From Devosia sp. (lineage in GTDB: Bacteria > Pseudomonadota > Alphaproteobacteria > Rhizobiales > Devosiaceae), in contig CP051235.1 in assembly GCA_017794705.1 (NCBI GenBank), positions 2,815,001-2,879,000 on the forward strand: 64,000 bases of DNA, read 5' to 3'. The position numbers were made by a program, and so were the translations under genes. Shown piece after piece: positions 51,874 through 60,296 of the stretch (position 1 is its first letter; each line of letters starts with the position of its first letter). The notes below the pieces were generated by a model. The model saw nothing but the letters and a program-made list of their open reading frames with translations, ran no database searches and had not been told where the DNA came from.

Positions 51874-52878
51874 TCAGCCTACCTTGACGCGCGGGTCGAG
51901 CAGCGGGTGGATCAGGTCGATGATGAAGATGGCCGAGGCCACCGCAATCACCGCGACGCTGGAGACGGCCAGCACAAGAGTGGAATCGCCGCCGTTGACC
52001 GCGCGGATCAACAAGGTACCAAGCCCGGGATAGGAGAAGACTTGCTCTGTGATGATGGTGCCGGAGAAGATGCCGCCGAGAGCCATGGCCAGCGCGGTCA
52101 GTTGCGGCACCATGGCATTCCGCATGACGTAGGAATAAACGATCTTGTCGCGGTCGACGCCGGCCAGTTCGGCGTAGGTCACATAGTCCTCGGTGACGAT
52201 ATTGGAGACCAGCGCGCGCATGCCCAGAAACCAGGTGCCGATGCCGACAAGGATCAGCGAGGTGATGGGCAGGATGGCGTGGCGCAGCACGGACAGGATG
52301 AATTCGGGCGTGAAGCTGGGCCGGACATTCATGGCAAAACCGCCGCTGATGGGCAGGACCGGCCACAAAAAGCCGAAGATGATCACCATCAAGAAGGCAA
52401 CGATGTAATAGGGGATCGGCTGGATACCGATGGCCATGACACCGAAGGCCTTGAGGAAACGGTTGTTCTGATAATAGCCGGCGAGACCCCCCAGAATGTT
52501 ACCGATCAGCCAGGCGACGATGATCTGGACGGTCAGAAGTCCCACGGTCCAGGGCAGGGCCAGCATGACAAGCGTCATCGCGGGTGTGGGGAAGGCGATC
52601 AGTGACGGGCCGAGGTCGCCTTGCAGGAACCGGACCCAGAAGTTGATGAACTGCTCATGCAGGGGCGCGTTCAGCCCGAAGAGTTCGTTGAGCGTCTGGC
52701 GCAGCGATTCAATGGCGGTGGGGCTGAAGGTTGATTGCCCGGCAACGCGGCCAATGATGGTTTCGACGGGACTGATGGGCGAATAGTGGGCGACCACGAA
52801 TGCAGCCGATACGCCCGCAAACACGACTGCCGCCAATTGCACCAGCCGCTTGAGGGCGAAAAACAGATAGTCCTGCAT
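51874..52878 (-). CDS. Opp/Dpp-type ABC transporter permease (DppB-like)
   Basis: 334-residue membrane subunit. It starts DYLFFALKRLVQLAAVVFAGVSAAFVVAHYSPISPVE and has the cytoplasmic loop TEDYVTYAELAGVDRDKIVYSYVMRNAMVPQLTALAMALGGIFSGTIITEQVFSYPGLGTLLIRAV, diagnostic for DppB. It lies 167 bp downstream of the binding-protein gene, with a hairpin and a repeat element in between. Confidence 0.92.
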   Translation of the reverse strand: MQDYLFFALKRLVQLAAVVFAGVSAAFVVAHYSPISPVETIIGRVAGQSTFSPTAIESLRQTLNELFGLNAPLHEQFINFWVRFLQGDLGPSLIAFPTPAMTLVMLALPWTVGLLTVQIIVAWLIGNILGGLAGYYQNNRFLKAFGVMAIGIQPIPYYIVAFLMVIIFGFLWPVLPISGGFAMNVRPSFTPEFILSVLRHAILPITSLILVGIGTWFLGMRALVSNIVTEDYVTYAELAGVDRDKIVYSYVMRNAMVPQLTALAMALGGIFSGTIITEQVFSYPGLGTLLIRAVNGGDSTLVLAVSSVAVIAVASAIFIIDLIHPLLDPRVKVG

Positions 52879-52952
52879 GGTGGTTGGGTTTCCTGGCCTA
52901 AAGTGCGCCGCGATTTGATGGAAACCATGCGCACTCTACTTTTTTGTTTGTC

Positions 52953-52996
52953 GCGTGTCCGAACCGAAAAACCGGTTCCACTTTTTCCGGACACGC
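52953..52996. repeat. REP-like nested palindromic element
   Basis: Outer arms GCGTGTCCG (52953-52961) and CGGACACGC (52988-52996). Nested within are GAACCG (52961-52966) and CGGTTC (73-78 of the same line, 52973-52978) around an A-rich loop. This resembles palindromic intergenic units containing ACCGGTT and CCACTTTT, frequent in Hyphomicrobiales genomes. Only this copy was noticed in the window. Confidence 0.65.
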
Positions 52997-53004
52997 TCCG
53001 ATGA

Positions 53005-53030
53005 GGGCGCCCGGCCTTGGCCGGACGCCC
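53005..53030 (-). terminator. hairpin after the binding-protein gene
   Basis: GGGCG plus CCGGCC (53005-53016) pair with GGCCGG plus CGCCC (53019-53030), with one C-A mismatch and a TT loop. It lies 16 bp beyond the end of the minus-strand binding-protein gene, the usual place for an attenuating or stabilising hairpin before the permease genes. Confidence 0.65.
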
Positions 53031-53045
53031 AAGGTTGGAAAGGTC

Positions 53046-54965
53046 TTACATACCGCCGGTCGGCTCCAACTGGGTGAAGATGTACTTCGAGTTGGACCAG
53101 TTGGTGACGATGTTGGCGTACGGGTTTTCTTCCGCAGTGGGGAAGCCCGTCCAGTAGGCCGTATCGTAGACCGAGAAGACGTTGAAAGACATGACCGGAA
53201 TGACGGGCATTTCTTCAACCATCAGCTTCACGAATTCCTGACCGAGCTCGAGATTGCGCGGGTCGGTAAATTCGGTGACGCGAACTTCTTCGATGATCCG
53301 GTCGAGATCGGCGTTGGTCCAGCGCTGCCAGTTGCGGGCAGGCTGACGTTCACCGGGTTCGGCGACATAGTCGGAGTGCCAGCTGTCCAGGAAGAAGCTG
53401 AGATCCGGATCGCCACCCCAGGTCTCGATTGACCAGGCGGTTGCGGCTTCGTAGTCGCCGAGCGGCAGGGATGCAGAGTAGATCTGCGGGTCAGCCAGTG
53501 CGGTGACCTGAACGCCCTGCTGGCTCCACTGTTGGGCCACGATGGTGCCGAAGCGGTTGATCACGCCTTCGGTGAAGGTGTTGATCGTGAACTCGAAAGG
53601 TTCACCGTTCGGCTGCATCCAGGTGTTGCCCTGCTTGGTGAAGCCGGCAGATTCGAGCAGCGTGGTGGCCGCTTCGATGTTCTGGCCCCACCAGCCGTAG
53701 CCGAAGGCCCGGCGGATGGCGGCTTCGTCTGTCGGCACTTCGTCACCGAACTGCGGACGCACCATGTCAGCTACCTGCAGACCGATGGTCGGGTCGTACG
53801 GGGTGATGGTTTCGCCGTTGCCCAGATCAAGCTCGTAGCCTTCCAGCCACTCCTGCATCGGGATGTGGTAATCGTCCGGATGCGTGCCGGTGGGCGGAAT
53901 GGCAATGGCCGAAAGGGTGGCCGCGCCACGATAGGAAGCCATGGAGATCGCCCGTGCATCGAGCATCAGTGCCAGGGCCCAGCGCACGCGCTTGTCCTGG
54001 AACATCTCGTTCTGGGTATTGAAGATCACCATCGGCAGGGTCGGATCGGGGTGGGCATAGGGGAAGCCGGGGAACCAGCCTCTTGCGGTGTCACGCTGTT
54101 CGACCAGCGAGAACATGCCTTCCGGCGTCAGGTCGTGGATCATGTCCAGATCGCCGTTCACCATCTCGATGAGCCGGTTGTCGGTCGACGGGATGGAGCG
54201 GTAGATGATGTACTGCGGTGCAGGTTCACCCCATTGCGCCAGAGCCGTACGGTCCCAGTCCTCGCGCTTTTCCCACACGTACCAGTAGCCGTTCGGATCG
54301 AACGAATGCAGCGTGTAGGGGCCAAGGCCGACAGGCGGATTGAACTGGTAGGCCAGCACGTCGTCGACTTCAGAGAAGATGTGTTCCGGCATGATCCAGG
54401 CAGCGTTCCAGCGCACCGAGAAGATGGCGTGGAAACGCGAGTTGGGCTGGGACAGGTTGAACTTGACGGTATAGTCGTCCACGGCCTCGACGGAGGCGAC
54501 GTTTTCAGTAAACGGCGCGCTCCACACCATGCCTGGCGTGGCCATCTGTGTTTCGACGGTGAAGACCACGTCGTCGGCGGTGAATTCCTCACCGTCGCTC
54601 CAGTAGATGCCTTCGCGCAGGCTCACGGTCATTGCCGTGAAATCCTCGTTGTATTGCCAGACATCGGTGGCCAGCTGGTTGTAAAGGGCACCATCGATAC
54701 CGGCGTCCGGGTCGATGAACCACAGCGTGTCCATGACCAACTGATGCAGGCCGTTGGACCAGGCAGCACCGTTGCCGGCGACCCAGATGTTGAAGTTGGG
54801 CGGATTGGTGGCGGGCTGTTCCGGATTGTGGATGATCAGCGTCTGTTCACGCGGAAAATCCGTAATCGGCGGCGCCACCGCCTCTTCCTGGGCTAGAACC
54901 GCGGACGCGCCGCCGCCCAGCCCGATGACGGCCGCAGCCGCCAGCGTCAGTAGATGTTTCATCAT
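53046..54965 (-). CDS. ABC transporter substrate-binding protein, family 5 (oligosaccharide/peptide)
   Basis: Large periplasmic binding protein of 639 residues. GGAGGAAAT precedes two consecutive ATGs (54965 and 54962). The signal peptide ends at VLA-Q near residue 26. SBP_bac_5 features are visible: TVSLREGIYWSDGEEFTADDVVFTVE, AVDDYTVKFNLSQPN, PVGLGPYTLHSFDPNGYWYVWEKREDW and MVNGDLDMIHDLTPEGM. It is longer than typical DppA (about 530), as in family 5 proteins that bind oligosaccharides. The GH51 arabinofuranosidase gene lies upstream on the same strand, so an arabino-oligosaccharide ligand is plausible. Confidence 0.9.
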   Translation of the reverse strand: MMKHLLTLAAAAVIGLGGGASAVLAQEEAVAPPITDFPREQTLIIHNPEQPATNPPNFNIWVAGNGAAWSNGLHQLVMDTLWFIDPDAGIDGALYNQLATDVWQYNEDFTAMTVSLREGIYWSDGEEFTADDVVFTVETQMATPGMVWSAPFTENVASVEAVDDYTVKFNLSQPNSRFHAIFSVRWNAAWIMPEHIFSEVDDVLAYQFNPPVGLGPYTLHSFDPNGYWYVWEKREDWDRTALAQWGEPAPQYIIYRSIPSTDNRLIEMVNGDLDMIHDLTPEGMFSLVEQRDTARGWFPGFPYAHPDPTLPMVIFNTQNEMFQDKRVRWALALMLDARAISMASYRGAATLSAIAIPPTGTHPDDYHIPMQEWLEGYELDLGNGETITPYDPTIGLQVADMVRPQFGDEVPTDEAAIRRAFGYGWWGQNIEAATTLLESAGFTKQGNTWMQPNGEPFEFTINTFTEGVINRFGTIVAQQWSQQGVQVTALADPQIYSASLPLGDYEAATAWSIETWGGDPDLSFFLDSWHSDYVAEPGERQPARNWQRWTNADLDRIIEEVRVTEFTDPRNLELGQEFVKLMVEEMPVIPVMSFNVFSVYDTAYWTGFPTAEENPYANIVTNWSNSKYIFTQLEPTGGM

Positions 54966-55034
54966 ATTTCCTCCCTCGCAGGAACGCTCCTCGTGCGTTC
55001 CTCGCGGCCCATAGGCTAACGAACGGCGGGTAAT

Positions 55035-55082
55035 TGTCAACGTTTTCTGTGATATGAACCGGAAGTTATGATATAAAATACA
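55035..55082 (-). promoter_or_regulatory. candidate promoter/regulatory region of the Opp-type operon
   Basis: Read on the minus strand, an AT-rich segment with two TATCA-type repeats (plus-strand TGATAT at 55050-55055 and TGATAT at 55069-55074) is followed by TTGACA (55040-55035). No good -10 box is evident. The region separates the abf terminator from the binding-protein gene. Confidence 0.3.
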
Positions 55083-55086
55083 AAAG

Positions 55087-55121
55087 GCCCGCAAACCCTT
55101 TTGAATCAGGGGTTTACGGGC
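55087..55121 (-). terminator. rho-independent terminator of the arabinofuranosidase gene
   Basis: GCCCGCAAACCC (55087-55098) pairs with GGGTTTACGGGC (55110-55121), 11 of 12 bases, around an 11-nt loop. On the minus strand it is followed by a T-rich run (CTTTTGTATTTTAT). It lies 28 bp after the abf stop. Confidence 0.75.
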
Positions 55122-55148
55122 TCAGTACGGGAGTTATTCTTTTGTATT

Positions 55149-56660
55149 TCAGACGCTTACGCGCAACATGTGATAGGCGTGCGGACCGGCGTTAACGGTC
55201 AGCTTGTTGCCTTGCACCTGGGCACCGGACCCGTCCATGGGCACAACATTATCAGGATTGTCGGCAGAGTTGGTGGCCTTGAGGTCGGCATGCGACATCA
55301 TCCGGTGTTCGATGATCGACGGAGAGCCGAAGGCCTGCAGGTCAATGGTGGCATCCAGGGCCTCGTCGGGATGACGATTGACGAGGAAGAAGGACACCGT
55401 GCCGTCGTCATTGTTGTGGACGCCGGCGACGTCGAGATAGGGCACTTCGCCGGCGATCTTCGTTTCGTAGGTCGGGCTGTCGATCGACAGGTCGAGCGCG
55501 GTGCCGCGGCCGAACTGCGAGGCAAAGAGCAGCGGATAGTAGATCGACTGACGCCAGGCGCGGCCGTCTTCCTCGGTCATGATCGGGGCGATGACGTTCA
55601 CCAGCTGGGCGATGCAGGCAATCTTGACCACGTCGGCGCGGCGGATGAACGTGTTCAGAATGCAGCCGACCTGCAGCACATCCTCGAAATTGTAGATGTC
55701 TTCGAGCAGCGCCGGGGCATGTGGCCAGCCGTCGTTGCCGTCCAGAATCTTCCGATCCTGCTTGTTGGAGTGGTACCACACGTTCCACTCGTCAAAGGAA
55801 ATGTAGATGTCCTTCTTCGAGCGCTTCTTGGCCTTCACATACTGGATGACACCGGCAACGGTGCCGATGTAGGCGTCGAGCTTGTGGCTCTGGGCCAGGT
55901 ATTCCTGCGTGTCGTTCTCGCGGTTGGCGAAATACATGTGCAGGGAAATGTAGTCGACCACGTCATAGGTGTGCTCGAGAACGGTGGCTTCCCAGTCCGG
56001 GTAGGTGGGCATGTTGGAGTGCGACGACCCGCAGACCACCAGTTCCAGCGACTTGTCGAAGGCGCGGATGGCTTTGGCGGTTTCGTTGGCCAGCTTGCCA
56101 TATTCCTCAGCATCCTTGTGGCCGACCTGCCAGGGGCCGTCCATCTCGTTGCCGAGGCACCAAAGCTTGACGTTCCAGGGATCCTTGCGCCCGTTCTTGA
56201 TGCGCAGGTCCGACCAATAGGAACCGCCGGGATGGTTGACATATTCGACAAAGTTGCGGGCCGCATCGAGGCCGCGTGACCCGAGGTTGACCGCCAGCAT
56301 CATGTCAGTGCCAACGGTTTCGCACCAGTCGGCGAATTCGTGGATGCCGACCTGATTGCTTTCGGACGTGTGCCAGGCCAGATCAAGACGGACCGGACGG
56401 TCATCTTTCGGGCCGATACCGTCTTCCCAGTTGTAGGCAGATACGAAGTTGCCGCCGGGGTAACGGACCATCGGGACGTTGAGGTCCTTGACCAGTTCGG
56501 CGACGTCGCCGCGCATGCCGTTCTTGTCAGCGGTCTTGTGATCCGGCTCGTAAATGCCGGTATAGATGGCGCGGCCGAGATGTTCGAGAAACGCGCCATA
56601 GATCCGGTCGTCGATAGGCGCGACTGTGAATGCGCTGTGCGCGGTGACCGTGGCCTTCAT
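55149..56660 (-). CDS. alpha-L-arabinofuranosidase, glycoside hydrolase family 51
   Basis: 503-residue GH51 enzyme that removes arabinofuranosyl residues from arabinan or arabinoxylan fragments. VAPIDDRIYGAFLEHLGRAIYTGIYEP, VPMVRYPGGNFVSAYNWEDGIGP, LWCLGNEMDGPWQVG (acid/base Glu, about 171) and IYISFDEWNVWYH (nucleophile Glu, about 291) are all present. The ATG at 56660 follows GGGGAGGAAATC; the frame is open 31 codons further upstream. There is no signal peptide, so it acts in the cytoplasm on imported oligosaccharides. It is preceded by an HTH regulator gene on the same strand. Confidence 0.94.
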   Translation of the reverse strand: MKATVTAHSAFTVAPIDDRIYGAFLEHLGRAIYTGIYEPDHKTADKNGMRGDVAELVKDLNVPMVRYPGGNFVSAYNWEDGIGPKDDRPVRLDLAWHTSESNQVGIHEFADWCETVGTDMMLAVNLGSRGLDAARNFVEYVNHPGGSYWSDLRIKNGRKDPWNVKLWCLGNEMDGPWQVGHKDAEEYGKLANETAKAIRAFDKSLELVVCGSSHSNMPTYPDWEATVLEHTYDVVDYISLHMYFANRENDTQEYLAQSHKLDAYIGTVAGVIQYVKAKKRSKKDIYISFDEWNVWYHSNKQDRKILDGNDGWPHAPALLEDIYNFEDVLQVGCILNTFIRRADVVKIACIAQLVNVIAPIMTEEDGRAWRQSIYYPLLFASQFGRGTALDLSIDSPTYETKIAGEVPYLDVAGVHNNDDGTVSFFLVNRHPDEALDATIDLQAFGSPSIIEHRMMSHADLKATNSADNPDNVVPMDGSGAQVQGNKLTVNAGPHAYHMLRVSV

Positions 56661-56713
56661 GATTTCCTCCCCGGGAGACGCGTTTATCGCAGAAATTTTG
56701 ATGCGTATCCACT

Positions 56714-56737
56714 TGTTCGGTACATATAGGCCGAACA
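56714..56737. promoter_or_regulatory. dyad upstream of arabinofuranosidase
   Basis: TGTTCGG (56714-56720) and CCGAACA (56731-56737) are perfect inverted repeats with a 10-bp spacer, 54 bp before the abf start. This is a candidate binding site for the regulator encoded just upstream. Confidence 0.5.
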
Positions 56738-56777
56738 CCCTCCCGCTCGTCAAGCGGGAAATGGCCGGGGACGTGGA

Positions 56778-57707
56778 TTAGCGGCTGGTATTCAGGCGCA
56801 GGACGATATCCTGGTCATAGTTGCCGAAACCGCGGCCGAAAATATTCAGGCCGCCGGGATGCCGGGCATCTTCGCGGATGCCGATGCGCAGGCGGATGGA
56901 ATGGTGGGTGTTGACGTCGATATCCTTGAGACTGACGTCGGAAATCTTGACGCCGTCGATATAGGTGCCGTTCTGGCCGACGCGCCAGGTTTTCAGTTTG
57001 CCGTACTGCGAGCCCTTCAGCTTCCACCAGTCGGGCGTATAGACGCCACGCTTGTCGCCGAAATCGCCGGGCGAGGTCCAGGTGCCGCATTCAACGCCGT
57101 TGACCCAGATGGAAATGTCCGATGGCCAATTGGCGCTGGTGCCGGGAACTTCCGAACTCAATTCCATGGAGAATTCCAGCGCCGAAATCTCGGTCTGGGC
57201 CAGTTTGGCATTGTTAGGGAACTGATATTCGACGAAGCCGCGGGTGAACCAGATGAGGCCCGCCTTCATGCGGTCGGGATCAAGAAAGGTTTCAGGCACG
57301 TCGAGTAGGCCGATGATGCCGTCGGTGGAGCAGATGCCGCAAGGCGCGGTGACGTCACAGCTGGTGTACAGCCCCAGCGGCATGGCGACCTCGATGCCGT
57401 CCGATTTCAGCTTGTTGATGTCTTCCTTGAACATCACCAGCACTTCATCGAAAGTCGAGTGGCAGATCTTCTGGCTGCCCTTGCGGGCCTTCTGGCTCTC
57501 CGAGCGGATCAGTTCGGCGTCCTCAAGAATGGTAACGTTCGAGGAGATGGTGGACTGGGGCAGATCCAGTGTTTCGGCGATCTCGTTGATGTTGAGCGGG
57601 CCGCGCACATGCAGCAGCTTCAAAATCTTGATGCGGACCGAGGAGGCCAACCCCTTGAGCACGTCCGGACGCTCTTCGGGATCAACGACGAGAAAATTGC
57701 GACTCAT
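56778..57707 (-). CDS. ArsR-like winged-helix regulator with C-terminal beta-rich domain
   Basis: 309-residue predicted regulator. Residues about 10-90 form a winged helix: PDVLKGLASSVRIKILKLLHVRGPLNINEIAETLDLPQSTISSNVTILEDAELI. A CDVTAPCGICS segment (about 114-124) has three cysteines. The C-terminal 170 residues look like a beta-sandwich with SIWVNGVECGTWTSPGDFGDKRGVYTPDWWKL and end GRGFGNYDQDIVLRL, much longer than a normal ArsR protein. It may sense a sugar directly. It lies 117 bp upstream of abf on the same strand and probably regulates abf and the importer. I recognise the architecture only loosely (COG4189-like). Confidence 0.75.
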   Translation of the reverse strand: MSRNFLVVDPEERPDVLKGLASSVRIKILKLLHVRGPLNINEIAETLDLPQSTISSNVTILEDAELIRSESQKARKGSQKICHSTFDEVLVMFKEDINKLKSDGIEVAMPLGLYTSCDVTAPCGICSTDGIIGLLDVPETFLDPDRMKAGLIWFTRGFVEYQFPNNAKLAQTEISALEFSMELSSEVPGTSANWPSDISIWVNGVECGTWTSPGDFGDKRGVYTPDWWKLKGSQYGKLKTWRVGQNGTYIDGVKISDVSLKDIDVNTHHSIRLRIGIREDARHPGGLNIFGRGFGNYDQDIVLRLNTSR

Positions 57708-57757
57708 GAGAACTTGCCTGAGACTGGATGTGCCCGGAAACGGGCGTCAGACTGTGT

Positions 57758-57772
57758 ATCAGAGAATCTGAT
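57758..57772. promoter_or_regulatory. palindrome upstream of the HTH regulator
   Basis: ATCAGA (57758-57763), GAA, TCTGAT (57767-57772): a perfect 6-bp inverted repeat in the 107-bp gap between the regulator and the DUF1028 gene on the same strand. It is a candidate operator or promoter element. Confidence 0.35.
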
Positions 57773-57814
57773 TGAGTCAAATTGTGCGGTTTCGACCTGG
57801 TTTGCGCGGGCAGG

Positions 57815-58477
57815 TCAGCAGCGCGAAGGGTGCGCCTTGGTGGGCAGGCGTTCGAGGAACTTCTGGAATTCCTCTTCGTCGATGGCGTCGAGGACACCAG
57901 CCATTTCGGGCATGGGATTTGTCGACCAGTCGACGCGCACGTCGACGTCCGGGTAGGACTCGGTTGAATAGACCTTGAGCACGGCGGACTTGGTGCCGCG
58001 CTTGTCGCCCCCGGCATCAAACCCGGCGGTGAGGGCGGCGAGCAGGCGGCGGGCGAAGGGCTGACTCGAACCGGACTGGTAGGTGGCCATCATGTCGTCC
58101 AGCACTTCGGGACCGGCCAGCAGGTTGCCGGCAGCGGCGACATCCTGTTCGAGCAGCGACCCGCACCAGGGATTGATCTCGCCGCCGGTCCAGGCGGCGG
58201 TGGTGCCGTTCTGGTCAATGATGACGCATTGGCGGCGCTGGCGGCCAAGATCGGCGGCGGTCAATTCATCGCACAGCATCTTGGCCGACTTGCCTGTGGC
58301 CAGGTGTTCGAGACCGGCCAGACCGTAAAAGGGATTGGTCGTGTAGCCCTGCGTGGCGATGGCGCCGGAGCCGGCCCGGGCATAGGGCACAAGATTGCCG
58401 ACATTCGGCCCGCCGGTGGCGCTGGCCACGCCGAACGCTCCTGTTTCGGGATCTCTGGCGACGATCGAGAAGGTCAT
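57815..58477 (-). CDS. DUF1028 family putative Ntn-hydrolase
   Basis: 220-residue protein of the DUF1028 family, with an Ntn-hydrolase-like fold predicted for it. It starts [48 protein letters not shown]-type sequence, and [26 protein letters not shown] and [17 protein letters not shown] follow. Activity is unproven; the family is commonly found beside peptide transporters and peptidases, as here. It diverges from the Opp-type importer across 157 bp that contain two tandem operators. Confidence 0.88.
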   Translation of the reverse strand: [220 protein letters not shown]

Positions 58478-58511
58478 GGGTGCAGTGTTCCCATGAATTC
58501 CAAAGATGTCA

Positions 58512-58557
58512 ATTTATACGGATAAATTAGTTGCGGATTCTATTTATGCTGATAAAT
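58512..58557. promoter_or_regulatory. tandem operators between DUF1028 and binding-protein genes
   Basis: Two copies of an inverted repeat. ATTTAT (58512-58517), ACGG, ATAAAT (58522-58527). ATTTAT (58542-58547), GCTG, ATAAAT (58552-58557). Both are followed by TA and lie exactly 30 bp apart, so on the same face of the helix. The GntR regulator starting at 63854 is the likely binder. Confidence 0.65.
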
Positions 58558-58634
58558 TAACCTTTGACCGGTCGCCAAAACCGGCGTTCACTCCGGGGGC
58601 GACCGCTCTTTCACGTGTCCCTCAGGAGGATGTC

Positions 58635-60206
58635 ATGCACAAATTAATCAAGGGGATAGCAGCGATCGTCCTCACGGCCGGTGTCGCCGCGGGACTGATG
58701 TCCTATGCTGTTGCCCAAACCCCGCCAAATGTCCTGGTGGTGGGTCAGATTGCCGAGCCGCAATCGCTTGACCCGCAACATGTTTCCGCCGTCAACGACT
58801 TCCGCATTCTGATGAATGTCTATGATGGTCTGGTGCGCTACAAGGACGGTACGCTGGAAGTCGAACCGGCGCTGGCGACCGACTGGAGCATTTCCGAAGA
58901 CGGTACCGAATATACGTTCAACCTGCGTGAAGGGGTGACCTTCCACGATGGTTCGCCGTTCAATGCGGAAGCGGTGGTGTTCAATTTCGAGCGGATGATC
59001 CAGGAAGATCACCCGTATCACACCGGCACCTTCCCGCTGTCGTTCTACTTCTCAGCGGTGACCTCGGTTGAAGCTGTCGACGACATGACCGTCAAGTTCA
59101 CCTTGAACGAGCCGTTCGCGCCTTTCCTTTCCAACCTGGCCTATCCGGCCGGCCTGATCGTTTCCAAGGCCGCGGTTGAGGAGCATGGTGAAGACTTCGA
59201 CCGGAATCCTTCGGGAACCGGAGCGTTCAAGTTCGTCGAATGGCAGTCCAACACCCGCGTGGTTGTGGACCGGTTCGAGGACTACTGGGATGGCGCTGCA
59301 CCGCTGGATGCGGTGGTCTATCGCCCGATCACCGATGCCAACACCCGCGTGGCTGAAATGCTGAGCGGTGGGATCGATGTGATGGTCGAAGTGCCGCCCG
59401 ACAATGTGTCGACCTTTGCCGATGATCCGGCCTTCACGCTGTATGAGGAAGCCGGGCCGCACCTGTGGTTCCTGATCCTCAATGCTAAAGAGGGTCCGTT
59501 CGCCGACATGCGCGTCCGCCAGGCCGCCAACTATGCGGTGAACAAGGAAGCGCTTGTGGAAAACGTGCTGCAGGGCACGGCCACGGTCGCCGCTGGTCCG
59601 ACGCCTCCTGCGTTCAACTGGGCCTACAACGAGGAACTCGACCCCTATCCCTATGACCCCGACAGGGCCCGCGAACTGCTGGCCGAAGCGGGTGCCGAGG
59701 GTGCCGAACTGACCTTCTATGTAACCGAAGGTGGTTCGGGCATGCTTGATCCGGTTGCGATGGGCACAGCCATTCAGGCTGACCTTGAAGCCGTGGGGCT
59801 GGATGTGACCATCGAGACCTACGAGTGGAACACGTTCCTGGGGATCGTGAACCCGGGGCTTGAGGGCAAGGCAGACATGGCCGAAATGGCGTGGATGACC
59901 AACAGCCCCGATACGCTGCCTTATCTGGCGTTGCGCACCGAAGCCTGGCCTGATCAGGGCGGGTTCAACTCCGGCTATTATTCCAACCCGGAAGTCGATG
60001 CGCTGCTGCAGCAGGCCCGCACCTCGACAGATCAGGCCGAGCGGGCTGAACTGTACAAGGAGATGCAGGCCATCGTTTACGAAGAAGCCCCCTGGCTGTT
60101 CGTGGCGAACTGGAAACAGAACGCTGTGACCACGGCCAACGTGGAGAACTTCTCGTTGCAGCCCTCGTTCTTCCTGATGCTTCAGGACGTGGCGAAGCCA
60201 AACTGA
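58635..60206 (+). CDS. ABC transporter substrate-binding protein, family 5 (peptide/opine type)
   Basis: 523-residue periplasmic binding protein. The signal peptide ends at VAQ-TPP near residue 27. SBP_bac_5 features are LVVGQIAEPQSLDPQHVSAVNDFRILMNVYDGLVRYKDGTLEVEPALATDWSISEDGTEYTFNLREGVTFHDGSPFNAEAVVFNFERM and NPSGTGAFKFVEWQSNTRVVVDRFEDYWDGAAPLDAVVYRPITD. The ATG at 58635 follows CAGGAGGATGT. The length fits a DppA/GsiB-type protein. A peptide or peptide-like ligand is suggested by the divergent DUF1028 gene. Confidence 0.92.
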   Translation: MHKLIKGIAAIVLTAGVAAGLMSYAVAQTPPNVLVVGQIAEPQSLDPQHVSAVNDFRILMNVYDGLVRYKDGTLEVEPALATDWSISEDGTEYTFNLREGVTFHDGSPFNAEAVVFNFERMIQEDHPYHTGTFPLSFYFSAVTSVEAVDDMTVKFTLNEPFAPFLSNLAYPAGLIVSKAAVEEHGEDFDRNPSGTGAFKFVEWQSNTRVVVDRFEDYWDGAAPLDAVVYRPITDANTRVAEMLSGGIDVMVEVPPDNVSTFADDPAFTLYEEAGPHLWFLILNAKEGPFADMRVRQAANYAVNKEALVENVLQGTATVAAGPTPPAFNWAYNEELDPYPYDPDRARELLAEAGAEGAELTFYVTEGGSGMLDPVAMGTAIQADLEAVGLDVTIETYEWNTFLGIVNPGLEGKADMAEMAWMTNSPDTLPYLALRTEAWPDQGGFNSGYYSNPEVDALLQQARTSTDQAERAELYKEMQAIVYEEAPWLFVANWKQNAVTTANVENFSLQPSFFLMLQDVAKPN

Positions 60207-60225
60207 GGCTGAACTCAAGAACTAC

Positions 60226-60260
60226 CCGGCCGGAGCGTGTGCCGCGCCCCGGCCGGTTTT
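60226..60260 (+). terminator. hairpin with T-run between binding-protein and permease genes
   Basis: CCGGCCGG occurs at 60226-60233 and 60249-60256, an inverted (and self-complementary) pair around a 15-nt loop, followed by TTTT. It is a partial terminator that would give higher expression of the binding protein than of the membrane subunits. Confidence 0.65.
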
Positions 60261-60296
60261 ACCACAAGTTGGACGTGTTTTTTGCGGGGGGACGCA

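Noticed and set aside
53532-54896. 454-residue plus-strand frame opposite the family 5 binding protein
   Set aside because: Antisense shadow, rich in His, Val, Arg and Asp without family motifs.
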